This document shows, one piece after another, positions 41,215-51,368 of a DNA stretch of 60,561 nucleotides. Made by a program: the position numbers and the translations under genes. The notes beneath the pieces were generated by a model that saw nothing but the letters and a program-made list of their open reading frames with translations, was not told the DNA's origin and searched no databases. Numbering within the stretch: the stretch's first letter is position 1; every line of letters starts with the position of its first letter. This DNA is from Zygnema cylindricum (taxonomy: Eukaryota > Streptophyta > Zygnematophyceae > Zygnematales > Zygnemataceae). The stretch covers positions 95,622 to 156,182 of the forward strand of contig JBBHKE010003029.1 in the NCBI GenBank assembly GCA_037447655.1, written 5' to 3'.

Positions 41215-42171
41215 TGTTGAAAAAGGTATTTTATAGTCTTGTCATTTATGGTCTTCCAGCAGCCCTCATACTTATCGTAGTCACCGAGGACTTGTTGGAA
41301 ACAATGGCTGTCTCATACAGGTAAGGAGATAGAGCAGAAGCTTTAACTTCATGCTCTAGTTTTATGCAAAACTCAAGAGGTCCCTAGTAGGACTTGAATT
41401 GGTGACCTCCGGATTTCGGCCGTACGGCGCAGCCGTTAACCTTATCCGCTAGGTCATTACGAAACGTTATACATATACGGTTCGGTTCTTATTTATATTG
41501 TAACACGTCAGCTCACTTAAACAAATTACGGGACGAAATGAACATGAAACGTGCGAGACCGCACGAAATAAAGTACCGCACGAAACGACATTTAATTTTG
41601 ACGGACGAAATTGAAAGTCGTTCACGATCGACGGCTCGCGGAGGAGCCGGAATTCCGGAATGGTTTTTTGCGGTTTGCTGAGCATATGTCGGCGGGTGAC
41701 ACGTGGCGAAAGATGATTGGACAACGGCTATCACGAAGGGAGCAACTTCGGTTCAGGAACTGACGCGCGTCAGCAGAGCGGCCATGCCGTACTATGGCCG
41801 TACAAAAAGTACAGCGGTACCCGTACCTTCTTGTACCTTACAGTCATTTGATTGGATAGGTACACTAGTAGTAGGCTTAGAGAGGTAGTTTAGGACTTCG
41901 AATATTTCTTGAATTCAGCCTCTCTCCCAGAGTGCTTCTGTATTTATAGGCCATCTTTGGCCAGCCATAACTTAATGCTCAGGTGAGAAAATTTAGTGAT
42001 TCTTTTTGCTGCGGACTCAGGGGAGTCCAAGCTACACAGGGGTGTAGTCGGTCAGAGTTTTTGCGTGCTAGGGTGGCACTTATTCATTGCCAAAGTCAAA
42101 ATTGTAAATATTATCCTAGAGCTTCATATAAGCTGGACATTCTGTGGACTAATGGAGGTCACAGAATTTCA
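41215..42171 (+). repeat. copia LTR E
   Basis: This starts TGTTGAAAAAGG and ends GGAGGTCACAGAATTTCA. It shares with the other copies the CTTATCGTAGTCACCG-like block near its start, the GTACGGCC-rich middle, and the GAATCACTAAA-type block (as GATTCTTTTTGCTGC...GACTCAGGGGAGTCC). It follows the pol fragment E as its 3' LTR. Confidence 0.8.
41367..41455 (-). other. tRNA-like segment in copia LTR E
   Basis: On the minus strand, A box TAGCGGATAAG (41441-41451) fits the consensus exactly. AATTCAAGTCC (41390-41400) is B-box-like. CGGC/GCCG can pair around the anticodon position. TTTT follows at 41370-41367. Confidence 0.5.
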
Positions 42172-43194
42172 ACTTTGTGTAAAGCAAACAGAGGCATGCG
42201 TATAGGTGGCGACGCTTCCCTCGGTGGAATGGTATATGTAGCAATTCGTATGTCCTGTTTTAAATAGAAGGTGCAAGGAACAGCGGCGCAGAAACAGTAG
42301 GTCATTGCAATAACAGTAGGTCATTGCAATACATTCTGCTCACTGTTGACGTCATCGTGTCAACACCATTTGTCTTTTGCCGATCTCACAATGTGGTGAG
42401 AAGAATAGAGAAACATCGAAAAGAAGAACAAAAAGGGAAAAAATAGGCGACGATAAAGTTCAACAAAATGACTTATGACAACGACATAATTTACATGTGT
42501 CCTAAGAGAAAAATGCAAAATCGAAAATAAAATCACCGAGTAAGTCATTGTAAAGTAAGTCCCCATCTCCATGCTATTACTATTACCGTCACCGTTGCCC
42601 TCACCGTTACTGTCAACATCACTGTCGATGTCACCATGACCATATTGAAAAGTAAGCTTTATTTAGTCTTAGAAATAAGAGTATATGACTTAAAATATTT
42701 TTGGAATACCAACTGTTCAACATTAGGTATATTTAGTGTGGATTTTTAGTATCTAATTGGATAGTTATTTTTAAGTAAATTAGTGTGTACGGCCGCCTAT
42801 GAATGTAGACGTGAAACTTATCTCCCGAATTTTTTGAGTCTAGATATTGTTACTTGACAATTTTGGTCCAAGTACTTATATTTTTGTTAGTAGATATTTA
42901 GGTGAACCTTGTACATACATTTTAGATGTTTTCTAAATCTTTTAGATGTTTTCTAGATCTTTTGAGTATTTAGTTCAATTAGGATTGATCAATTCAACAC
43001 GGAATGTATATTCTACACAAGAGTTAAGGAAATGAGAGCACTGAGTGCAGTTTAAGGTGTTTTGTGCTTTATTATCTCTAATTTGCTTGTAGTACATGTT
43101 TGTTTGGTTTAAAGACCTCTTTCGTTTGGAGTAACATATCTTACACAATAAATCTAGTCTTCTAGGCATCTCTCTTTGGGTTTGCTTCCGCTAA
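42172..43194. other. Non-coding stretch with a 19-bp tandem pair
   Basis: AACAGTAGGTCATTGCAAT occurs twice in exact tandem at 42293-42311 and 42312-42330. Near 42590-42640 there is a short run of ACCGT-like repeats. No gene is seen. The part from about 42690 is AT-rich and may be a copia LTR or leader preceding 43196, but I cannot pair it. Confidence 0.5.
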
Positions 43195-43195
43195 C

Positions 43196-43400
43196 ATGTC
43201 TGATAATGGCTCAACTCCTGTTGCAAGTTCTCCTATTAGCCCTAGTGCTCCACCTGCCCCTCCATAGACAAATATCCCGGCTGGTGCAAGTGTGACTCCT
43301 AGTGGGATTGGATCACAGCCGAGTCTAAATGCCCATGACCTTTAACAGACCATCCATCATTGAGGAACATGCCTTGTCGTTTGTGAACCGTGTCCAGGTT
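43196..43400 (+). pseudogene. Possible copia gag start
   Basis: An ATG at 43196 opens 23 codons rich in Ser, Pro and Ala (MSDNGSTPVASSPISPSAPP) before a TAG. Copia A starts similarly with Ser/Thr/Ala/Pro (MSSSTTIAAAPPAPV). The next 130 bp are not clearly gag. This is a weak call based on composition and on the copia pol fragment downstream. Confidence 0.25.
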
Positions 43401-43494
43401 GGATGTCCCAATGAGTTCCTATAATGGATGTGGAGATATTGAATTTTGTGCCACAGTGGTTAAAAGGCGAGTTAGCCACGCAAGAGCATTAATG

Positions 43495-43632
43495 TTGCAA
43501 GGAGAGGAAGGGAGAGGGGGAGAGAGAGGGAGAAAGAGAGGAATAAAGAGAGGGAGAGAGGGATAGAGAGGGAGAGAAAGAGGGAGAGAGAAAAAGGGAG
43601 AGAGAGGGAGAGAGGGAGAGGGAGGGAGAGAG
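43495..43632. repeat. GAGAGGGA purine microsatellite
   Basis: About 135 bp of almost pure purine (GAGAGGGAGAGA units) sits between the possible gag start and an RT fragment, where a protease, integrase and early RT would be expected. Confidence 0.85.
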
Positions 43633-45062
43633 AACACCATTGAGTGCTACAATACTCGGTTAGTGGCTAAGGGATTCACTCAAAAAGAGGGAATTGACAA
43701 CGAGGAGACAAATGCCCTGGTCGTCAAGTTTCCCTCTGTCCGGATACTTCTTTGTATAACGGCAACAAAAGACATGGAAGTACATCAAATGGACATCAAT
43801 ACGGCCATCCTACATGGAGAGTTAGAAGAGGAGATATTTATGCGACAGCCCGAAGGATTTTTGGAGCAAAGGGAGGAGAGCAAGGTATGCTGATTGATTA
43901 AATCTTTGTATGGGATGAAACAGGCGCTCCGGTAATTGTATAAGAAGCTCGAGTAATTGTATAAGAAGCTCGATGAGTCTTTTACAGGTTTGGGATATAT
44001 TCGGATCAGCTCACATCCGTAAATTTATTTGTTTGAAGATGGAGAAAGAATTATCTTCATTGCAATTTATGTTGATGATTTGCTTATTTTAAGTAAATTT
44101 ATGAATAAAATTAATAAGTTGAAAATGGATCTAAAAGGTATATTTGACGTGAAAGATATAGCAAAGGCAAGGTACATTTTGGAAATTGATGTTGAGAGAG
44201 ACAGAGAAAGAAAGATAATCAGAATAACTCATAAGGAGGCCATTGGAAACATATTAGAAAGATTCCAAATGGACAAGGATAATAGTTGTACCACTCCAAT
44301 GGAACTAAAGAAGGGAAGTGAGGGGAGTGTGGAACAGCGAGGTATAACCTTGGATGATGAGTAAGGATCTGAAGAGAAAAGATTTATGAAGACAATTCCT
44401 TAAAGACAAGTAGTGGGCAGCCTAATATATTTTATGAATAACACGCGACCAAATATAGCCGCAGCTGTAAGAGTACTAAATAGGAGTCTGAATGCTCCCA
44501 CTAAAGAAGATTGGGAGGCTGGGAAGAGAATCTTTAGATATCTCATAAAGATTAGAGATCTATGGTTGCATTTGGGTGGGAACAACACAGACATCACCAC
44601 TTGGATTGATGCCAACTATGGGGCAGCTCCTACAAATAGATGCATGTTTGGGTATGTATTCTATGTGGGTGATGGGGCTTGCTGCTGGAGCACCATGCAG
44701 CAAAAGGTCATTGTTCAGTCCACCATGGAGGCTGAGTACATGGCTTCTTGCTCTGCTGTAAAAGAATTAATGTGGGTCAAGTCTTTGCTTGGTGAGCTCT
44801 GTCATCTTAAGAGTGGTGTCCAAAAAGTGTTTTGTGATAGTCAGGCTGCCATTGCCATTTCTGCTAATCCTAAACATCACTTTAAAGTCAAACACATGGA
44901 CATTAGACTTAGCTTTGTTAGGGAGAAAGTAGAAAACAAGATAATCAGTTTGGAGTATAAACCATATAGTGAAATATAAGCAGATATGATGACCAAACCT
45001 GTGCGTTCCGTTAAACTAATTTTTTTCAAGGAGAAATGTGGTCTTAAATTGAAGAGTGACTA
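43633..45062 (+). pseudogene. copia RT and RNase H fragment F
   Basis: It starts inside RT (RLVAKGFTQKEGID, then VHQMDINTAILHGELEEEIF) and continues to IKSLYGMKQ, FIAIYVDDLLIL, YILEIDVERDRERK and MNNTRPNIAAAVRVLNRSLN. RNase H follows with DANYGAAP, CCWSTMQQKVIVQSTMEAEYMA, KELMWVKSL and VKHMDIRLSFVREK. Stops occur near 43890, 44362 and 44979, and a 30-bp duplication (TAATTGTATAAGAAGCTCGA) lies at about 43936-43975. The start coincides exactly with the end of the GA microsatellite. Confidence 0.85.
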
Positions 45063-45076
45063 GAAAATAAGGGGAG

Positions 45077-45705
45077 TGAAGGAATTATATGGTTTTTGTA
45101 GTATTTTCTAGGTCTGAACTTGCAAAATATAATGCACAAAAGAAGCAAAGGCAATCTGCCTCTAACTCCTCTCTCCAACTCCCACACTTGTCGCAGTCAC
45201 TAAATTTTAGTGAGGGAGCTAGAGCCATGGTTGCTTATGCTATCCAGAGTGGGAGACAAGCAATAGTTTTTGGTAGGTTTACCAAATGTCATTGGACGGA
45301 CCCAGGATTTGATCCTGTTACCTACCGTCCATCAAAGTCAACTGTAGTCATTAGCTTTGTCCCATACTCTACGACTACTGCTAACGTATATAAGGTTCGT
45401 TTAATATTGATAAAAGTACACATAGATAATTTCATTTAACGACGCAAATAGACTTGTAGCACATAGACACAGTTGAGTATAAGACGGATTACAGTACTTC
45501 ATGAAACAAATACCGCGAATTTGTTTCGACGGCGAAACAAATACCGCGCATTTTTTTTCGAAAACTAGAGTTGAAAGCCAGTTTTCATCCAATGGTCACG
45601 ATAGGTGTCGAGATCGCAGATAGGCGTTTTGGCGTTTTGGCCGTTTTCGGTCATCGCCATGTAAAATGGCACGTGGCACAACCTCGTTGGCTGCGGCATC
45701 TCCGG
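45077..45705 (+). repeat. copia LTR F, truncated
   Basis: This starts TGAAGGAATTATATGG after AAAATAAGGGGAG. It shares TATTTTCTAGGTCTGAA, CTCCAACTCCCACACTTGTCGCAGTCACT and GAGCTAGAGCCATGG with the family. It stops at about 45705, before the distal LTR half, at a junction with a minus-strand copia fragment. Confidence 0.75.
45290..45375 (-). other. tRNA-like segment in copia LTR F
   Basis: On the minus strand, TAGAGTATGGG (45361-45371) is A-box-like with one mismatch. GGATCAAATCC (45305-45315) is one mismatch from the B box and sits in a self-complementary arm (CAGGAT / ATCCTG). Confidence 0.5.
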
Positions 45706-45772
45706 AAAAATGTATTCCCTCAACTACACCAATTTTTTTCATTTCTTTCAATCTATTAAGATGCACAAGTGA
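45706..45772 (-). pseudogene. copia pre-integrase scrap
   Basis: The minus strand encodes LVHLNRLKEMKKIGVVEGI, close to HVYFDKLREMKKLGIIERI in copia D's pre-integrase (13207-13575). It is only about 65 bp long and is cut at one side by LTR F and at the other by the GA microsatellite. Confidence 0.6.
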
Positions 45773-45903
45773 TGGAGAGAAAGAAAAGGAGGGAGAGAGA
45801 GGGAGAAAGAGAGGGAAATTGAGAGGGAGCAAAAGAGGGAGAGAGAGAGGGAGACAGAGGGAGAGGGAGGGAAAAAGAGAGAGGGAGAGAGGGATAAGGA
45901 GGG

Positions 45904-45934
<31 letters not shown>

Positions 45935-46215
45935 GGGTGAGTGAGAGGATGAAAGAGAGGGAGAGAGAGAGGGAGAGAGAGAGAGAGAGAGGGAGAGAGT
46001 GAGGGAGAGAGAGGGAGAAATAGAGGGAGAGAGAGGGAGAGAGAGGGAGAGTGGAAGAGGGAGGGAGAGAAAGGGAGAGAGGGAGAGGGAGGGAGGGAGA
46101 GGGAGAGAATGAGAGGGAGGGAGAGAGAGAGAGGGAGAGGGAGGGAGAGAGAGGGAGAGAAGGAGAGTGAGAGAGAGAAAGGGAGAGAGACGGATAGAGA
46201 GGGAGGGAGAGTGAG
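45773..46215. repeat. Long GAGAGGGA purine microsatellite
   Basis: About 440 bp of nearly pure purine on the plus strand. The long reading frames here (Ser/Leu/Pro-rich on the minus strand) are artefacts of the repeat. Confidence 0.9.
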
Positions 46216-46759
46216 ATTCACACATTCTTCTTTCACTATCGACGACGTGCTGAGAGAATTTTGAACTTTGTTGTTCTTTTTGAATAATTGATTCAAAATT
46301 ATTTGAATTCTTTGTATTAAATTTTGAAAAAAAATCTTCTTTGAAATAATTCTTCCAGGATCAGAGAATTAACGGACAAAGCAACAAAGGATTGTTACTT
46401 GTAATCGCTATACTTATCTACAAGATTAGGCTTTTCGAAAAAGATAGTGGAATAGAATAGGGAATGAGCAGTATAGAAATAAGGGTGGTAGGGAGGTGGA
46501 GCGGACAAACACATATAGGGATGATTGTGCAATAGTCACAAAAAAATAATAAAAACATAAAAGGAAATCAATACTCAGGCTCACAAGATGACGACAAAAG
46601 ATAGGCAACCTCGGTGATGGGCCTATTACCATTGTTCAGATACCCTCTCAAGTCCAATGAATTCAAGCCATATGTCGCCACCGCGGCAGCACATACCTTG
46701 AAAACTTCACCCTTGTGGAGAGTAAACTTCCTTGGATGTAACTCAAAAAAAATAGACAA
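46216..46759. other. AT-rich non-coding stretch
   Basis: I see no coding sequence, repeat or recognisable element here. Confidence 0.45.
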
Positions 46760-47520
46760 ATATGCTCATTAGAGCAGTGAGCTGTTGTTGTTCAAAGACT
46801 ATTCTTTTCTATTGATGCTCTCACAAAGAGAGGGTGCCAAATACCCTGCCTAAGTCCTTTAAACCTACTCACAAAAATTATATACAAAACCCCCCACCAA
46901 GAACCCTCCACCAATCAGAAGATTGTGATGTGTAAATATAGTATAGTACGCGCCTAATACCGCCATAAATATTGTACGGCGCTGTACGGCACCACTCTCT
47001 TCTTGCAACGTGGCATATCCAACTCCATGGTTCTGTCCGCTCATCGTGCGACATCTTATATGATGGCGCCACATGTCAATCCACGAAGACTTTGGTGGAA
47101 GCGGCCAAAAGGGCCATTTTTAGTAGTTGGCTCCAATGTAAGCTGTCGGATCCAATCTGCATTTTCAATGTTGACCAATCATACAATGTACAACGCACAA
47201 AATGCTTTGTGCTTGCGTAGGTTTATCGTGTTTTATGTCCAACTTTTTGGTTTTATTCCGTTAAACAACATTTCTCTGCGGGAACTCGTTAAAACTAATT
47301 TGCACCACATATGCTAAACGATTCTTCTTTATCGACTACAAAGGCACGACAACTATTGCGCCAAAATACGGACTATGTAGGTTCGGGGATCAAATCTTGG
47401 TAAGTCCAACATTTTTGATAAGGACAACCTTACTCTCTCTCATCCTGTCACCCTCACTACCTAGGTTGTAACCATGGTTTCTCTCTCTCTCTTTACCTCC
47501 GAGCATAGAATGAACTCTAC
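46760..47520 (-). repeat. Diverged copia-type LTR fragment
   Basis: It shares the family's layout: a paired TACGG/GTAC block, CAACGTGGCATATCC like CACGTGGCGCC, and CCATGGTTTCTCTCTCTCTTT near its end like CCATGGATCAACCTCTCTCTCTTT. GGATCAAATCT at 47387-47397 is in the place of the tRNA-like B box. Ends are not resolved. Confidence 0.5.
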
Positions 47521-47788
47521 AAAAGAGATAACCTAGTTGATCTTTCCCAACAATTTTTGTGTGACATTGTAGACGTATAACCTTTCACCCCTGGTTGAAT
47601 AAGATGCTTTTGCGCTGGCCTCTCCGTTATTGTCGCCATGGATGGACATGTAATTCTTGAGGCCAATTCAATTTAAAAAAACATTTTTTTTTGTAGGCGT
47701 GTTTGTTGAATTCTTCCTAGCTTGACTTGGTTCGAGCACATGGAACCGCCCTCAACATTGTGCCTTCCTCCATTGGTGCCTCAAAGTA

Positions 47789-48836
47789 GTGAACTTTGCA
47801 CTGAAGGAGGGGCAAGATGAGCAAGGTGAAAGAGGTGCGAGATGTAGTGGCGCCTTCTCGGATTTTTCACTTTTCCGTGTAATGGTATTTTTTTATGCTC
47901 TAGAGGTTTTAGATGTGAAAGTGAGTGTGGAGTGCTTAATGTTTGATGACAAATACAAGGAATGGATGGGCAAGGCCATGTTTAAGACCGAGGGGGCTAA
48001 GATTAAGTGCCAAATCTTGAGCACGTAGTTTAAGGTTAGAGTGATAAAGGCCGTAACAATTTCAGAACTTGTGGTGTGGTTGTTGAGGGAGTGCGGCAAA
48101 GGTGCCCCGAATGTGGGGAAGGTTTACTACGATTTTTACAAGATTGGACTGTTTTTGCAAGATTTAGCTCGCGCGAGAGGAGATAATTTTTTTTTAATGC
48201 ATACAGATTTTGGAATGGTTGAAGACATCTTAGATGGCAAGGTGGAAGATGGTACATACCCCATTTATAGAGCCGACCTTTACTCGATCCGGAGTACTAA
48301 AATGATGCTTATGTGGAACATGCAAACTAAATAGTTATCGAAGGGATGCATAAAGGCAATATGCAAACTGGACAGTTATGGAAGGTTTTTAGACGATGCT
48401 GCAGAGGATGCTACCAAATGTCGAGGAGCAGGCTGATGCCCACGTTGAGTTGTCAAAATATAGAGGTTTTGAGGGATTTTTCGGTAGGGATGTAACAAAC
48501 TCTTGTGTAACGAAGATGCTAGCGTGGACTTGGTGGCAACAGTTTGGGTATGCCACCCCTATCTTGCAAAAGGTAGCAACAAAAATACTTGCACAGTGCT
48601 TAGCTGTCACCTTCTATGAGCGGAATTGGTCAACATATGACCATATTCACTTTAAGAAAAGAAATAGGTTAACGACTAAAGGGGCTAATGATCTGGTATG
48701 GGTCTTCGCTAATTTCAAACTGTTAAAGAAGACTAGGGATGTGAGTTATGAAGAAAACATGATAGCATGGGAAGAAGATGAAAGGGAGGTAGGGGAAGAG
48801 GATTCGGATGAAGACAATGTGAATGTTTCTTTTTAA
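47789..48836 (+). pseudogene. hAT-family transposase relic
   Basis: The C-terminal part (48396-48836, 146 codons) carries the hAT dimerisation signature. Visible pieces are WWQQFGYATPILQKVATKIL, then CLAVTFYERNWSTYDHIH, KKRNRLTTKGANDLVWVFAN and an acidic tail. The upstream part (47789-48334) reads VECLMFDDKYKEWMGKAMF and VVWLLRECGKGAPNVGKVYY, matching the region before the dimerisation domain in plant hAT transposases. A TAG at 48026-48028, another stop near 48332 and a frame change before 48396 disable it. The N-terminal BED finger and catalytic core start are not seen. Terminal inverted repeats were not found. Confidence 0.78.
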
Positions 48837-48867
48837 ATTATTGACTTGTTATGTCGTGCCATGTTAA

Positions 48868-49200
48868 ATGTTGAAAAATGTGATTTGTATATTTTTTCTA
48901 CTGTGTGTTTTTTGTAGTCGTATGCTCTTTGATAGATAGAAATAGAAGGCCATGGCTGGCTGTCAAATAGTCTTTGGCAAACAAAAAATATGACTTTGAC
49001 AAAAGGGTGTTATTGGCCAGGATTTGAACCTAGCCCTATAAGACATCGCAGTGTCTTGTTTGACAATCATCTGTAAGCGGTTGATGTAAAAATTCCGAGA
49101 CACAGATTGAGTGTGATAACTATTTAAGTACAAACTATTGATTAGGGCTCATTTATTTATTAGTGTTTAACGTACAAACTGCATTTCATGTAAATTCATT
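48868..49200 (+). repeat. Possible copia-type LTR start with tRNA-like segment
   Basis: TGTTGAAAAATG at about 48868, GGCCATGGCTGGC at about 48950 and a minus-strand tRNA-like stretch follow the order seen in plus-strand LTRs C and E. The further half is not recognisable. Confidence 0.4.
49010..49080 (-). other. tRNA-like segment with perfect B box
   Basis: The minus strand has GGTTCAAATCC (49030-49020), an exact B box. A possible anticodon arm precedes it (AAGAC and GTCTT pairing around ACTGCGAT). The A box is weak. It could be a tRNA relic or the same LTR module. Confidence 0.45.
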
Positions 49201-49744
49201 TTTTTTACATATACAGAATAGTACGGATACTAAATCATTAACGGTATCAACGATTTTTTCAAATCGTTCAAATGCGTAACTTACGTATAATTCACGTTTT
49301 TTTATCGTGCGTAAAATGAGGCTTGAACAACTATGGGATTTTCTCTGTAATAATTGTTGGCGATTAATATCTTTACACGTATAAAATGCTCGAAATCGTA
49401 CGTCGTCGCGTGATTCTGACTTCCGCACATGCTGTCATTTTTCACGCAGTTAAATGTTAACGTTACACCGTGAATCGTATTGCACATTCACATGGGCGCG
49501 CGACTGTATTTGACTTTTTTTGTATCTTTCACTTATTAAAGTACAAATTGGTACGGAAATGAGCTGACCGTACGCCACACTCTTTAAAACGACACTATAT
49601 TACAATTATTAACCCTAATAAGTGTGGTACCTAAAAAAACGCTAAAAACTTTTTAAAATTATTAACTCTATTTAAGAATTTAGGTCAAAATTAGGGGGCG
49701 TCAAATTAGCGTTATGAACGCTAATAGCTATTCACGATTTAATT

Positions 49745-49890
49745 TTTGAAAAACAACATTACAAAAGGTACAGGTACGATTATCCAATGTCACGGGCGAA
49801 AACATTGACCGTCCGATCATATTTTGGTCTTCATCCGTGAAGCAACTGCTCCATCCGCCACTGTAATGGTACTGGTCCGAGGTCGCAAAC
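49745..49890. repeat. Dispersed repeat shared with 50785-50915
   Basis: Matching blocks are TTGAAAA.AACAACATTACA, TACGATT.TCCAA, TTTTGGTCTTCATC and GAAGCAA. The second copy lies inside the Tourist-like element at 50702-51368, so this may be an older relative. Confidence 0.55.
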
Positions 49891-49947
49891 GGTTACCCGA
49901 AACCGTAACCGACCGTTACCCGAAATCGTAACCGACTATTACCCGAC
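49889..49947. repeat. 23-bp tandem repeat
   Basis: CGTTACCCGAAA(C/T)CGTAACCGAC occurs about two and a half times. The unit is itself partly palindromic (GTTAC / GTAAC). Confidence 0.7.
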
Positions 49948-50138
49948 TGCCCGCGTCGGATCCGAAATGGATTTGGGTGCCAAATTTGGGGGGCCGGGCG
50001 GATTCGTGTGGGTCATTCACTGGAAAAAACAATAAAGTCGGTTACGGTCTTGTAACCAAAAACGAAAAAAAATGAAGGTTTTGTTTTGTCCATACTATCC
50101 AACATCATTGTACTTTGTACTCTTGGTATCGTGGAAGG

Positions 50139-50571
50139 TAGTGTTGGGTATTTGGTAATTTCATATCGCGATAGTCTCGATATTCGATATATCGGATATC
50201 GATCGAGAAGAATCCTCGATATATCGTACCGAGACCAACATAAATTATCGCGATATATATCGCGATATATATAATTTTATAAATTAAAATTTTTATATAA
50301 TATATTATTTTAGCGATAAAGACAAATTGTCTGATACCCGACGTACTACGGGACTTGCGTTTCGTGACTTAAAGGTAGACGCCGCAAAATATAACCGACA
50401 TACCGACCATTTTCGTATGGAAATCCGTACTTGCGTATTACGTACGTGTACTTCGCAATTGTACCGCGTCAATGTACCTCAGAGATCTCCTACACTCTGC
50501 TGACTTTCAGGAAAAAACCGTACTTCTTTTCGGCTCTAATATTGGCAAACGGTCCTCGATACCCAACACTA
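50139..50571. mobile_element. MITE with TAGTGTTGGGTAT ends
   Basis: TAGTGTTGGGTAT at 50139-50151 and its exact reverse complement at 50559-50571 bound 433 bp. The interior holds several self-complementary ATATCG stretches (50165-50275). It has no coding capacity. The ends resemble those of hAT-type MITEs, but I see no clear 8-bp target duplication. Confidence 0.55.
50402..50534 (+). repeat. 133-bp inverted repeat, left arm
   Basis: This is near-identical to the reverse complement of 51061-51193, with ACCGACCATTTTCGTAT at one end and CTTTTCGGC at the other. Both arms are 133 bp long. The left arm lies in the 50139-50571 element and the right arm in the Tourist-like element. Confidence 0.85.
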
Positions 50572-50903
50572 CACCGCGAATCGTAATTAGAGTAATGAAA
50601 AAATTAGAGTAAAAAAGCCAAAAAAAACAATTAGAGTAATTGACGCTAATTTATGTGACAGAGCTTTCTAACTATGAAGTTTACTCTAATTTATTTAGTT
50701 AGGGTATGGTTACATCAGACGAAAAGTGAGGTTTAATACAGAATTTTGTACTTGCCCGTACCATGCCGTACTATATTTTCGTGAGTTTCTTGAAAACAAC
50801 ATTACAGAAAATAAGATTACGATTCTCCAAGTATCCGGGAGAAGACGTCGACCATCCGATTACATTTTGGTCTTCATCTGCGAAGCAATCGCTCCATACG
50901 CCT

Positions 50904-50948
50904 CTGTATTGGTGAACCCACCTCGCCGAGGTGGGTTCAGCAATACAG
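50904..50948. repeat. 45-bp near-perfect palindrome
   Basis: CTGTATTG and CAATACAG pair outside. TGAACCCACCTCG and CGAGGTGGGTTCA pair inside, with a one-base centre and one G/G mismatch. It lies in the Tourist-like element. Confidence 0.9.
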
Positions 50949-51060
50949 AACCAGTCAAATCGCTACACCTGGACGTCAGACACGTGCGTCGATGAAAAAT
51001 GAAAATTTTCACACGCCCCCAAAGTCACGTGCATTCGGACAAGGTGACCGTAAAATTTTT

Positions 51061-51193
51061 GCCGAAAAGAAATACGGTTTTTTCCTGAAAGTCATCAGCG
51101 TGAAGGAGATCTCTGAGGTACATTGACGCGGTACACTTGTGAAGTACACGTCCGTAATACGCAAGTACGGATTTTTATACGAAAATGGTCGGT
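51061..51193 (-). repeat. 133-bp inverted repeat, right arm
   Basis: Reverse-complement partner of 50402-50534, separated from it by 526 bp. The high similarity suggests recent shared origin or gene conversion. Confidence 0.85.
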
Positions 51194-51368
51194 TTCCAAA
51201 TCTTTGACGATTTTATAGATTTGATCGTCGACCTACGTGGAATCACTCAAATTAGAACACGTATGTAAAAACTTGTTTACAGATGATACGCGATGTAACC
51301 GAGGCCTCTGTAATACAGAAATTTTGCTGTCCGTACTATTACAGAGACCTCCTGATGTAACCATACCC

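Noticed and set aside
45596-46296. Long Ser/Leu/Pro-rich reading frames
   Set aside because: They are translations of a GA/CT microsatellite, which lacks stop codons in several frames. The only real coding piece is the 65-bp copia scrap at 45706-45772.
49010-49080. A functional tRNA gene
   Set aside because: The B box is perfect, but the A box is weak and the acceptor stem does not pair. It fits the LTR tRNA-like module better.
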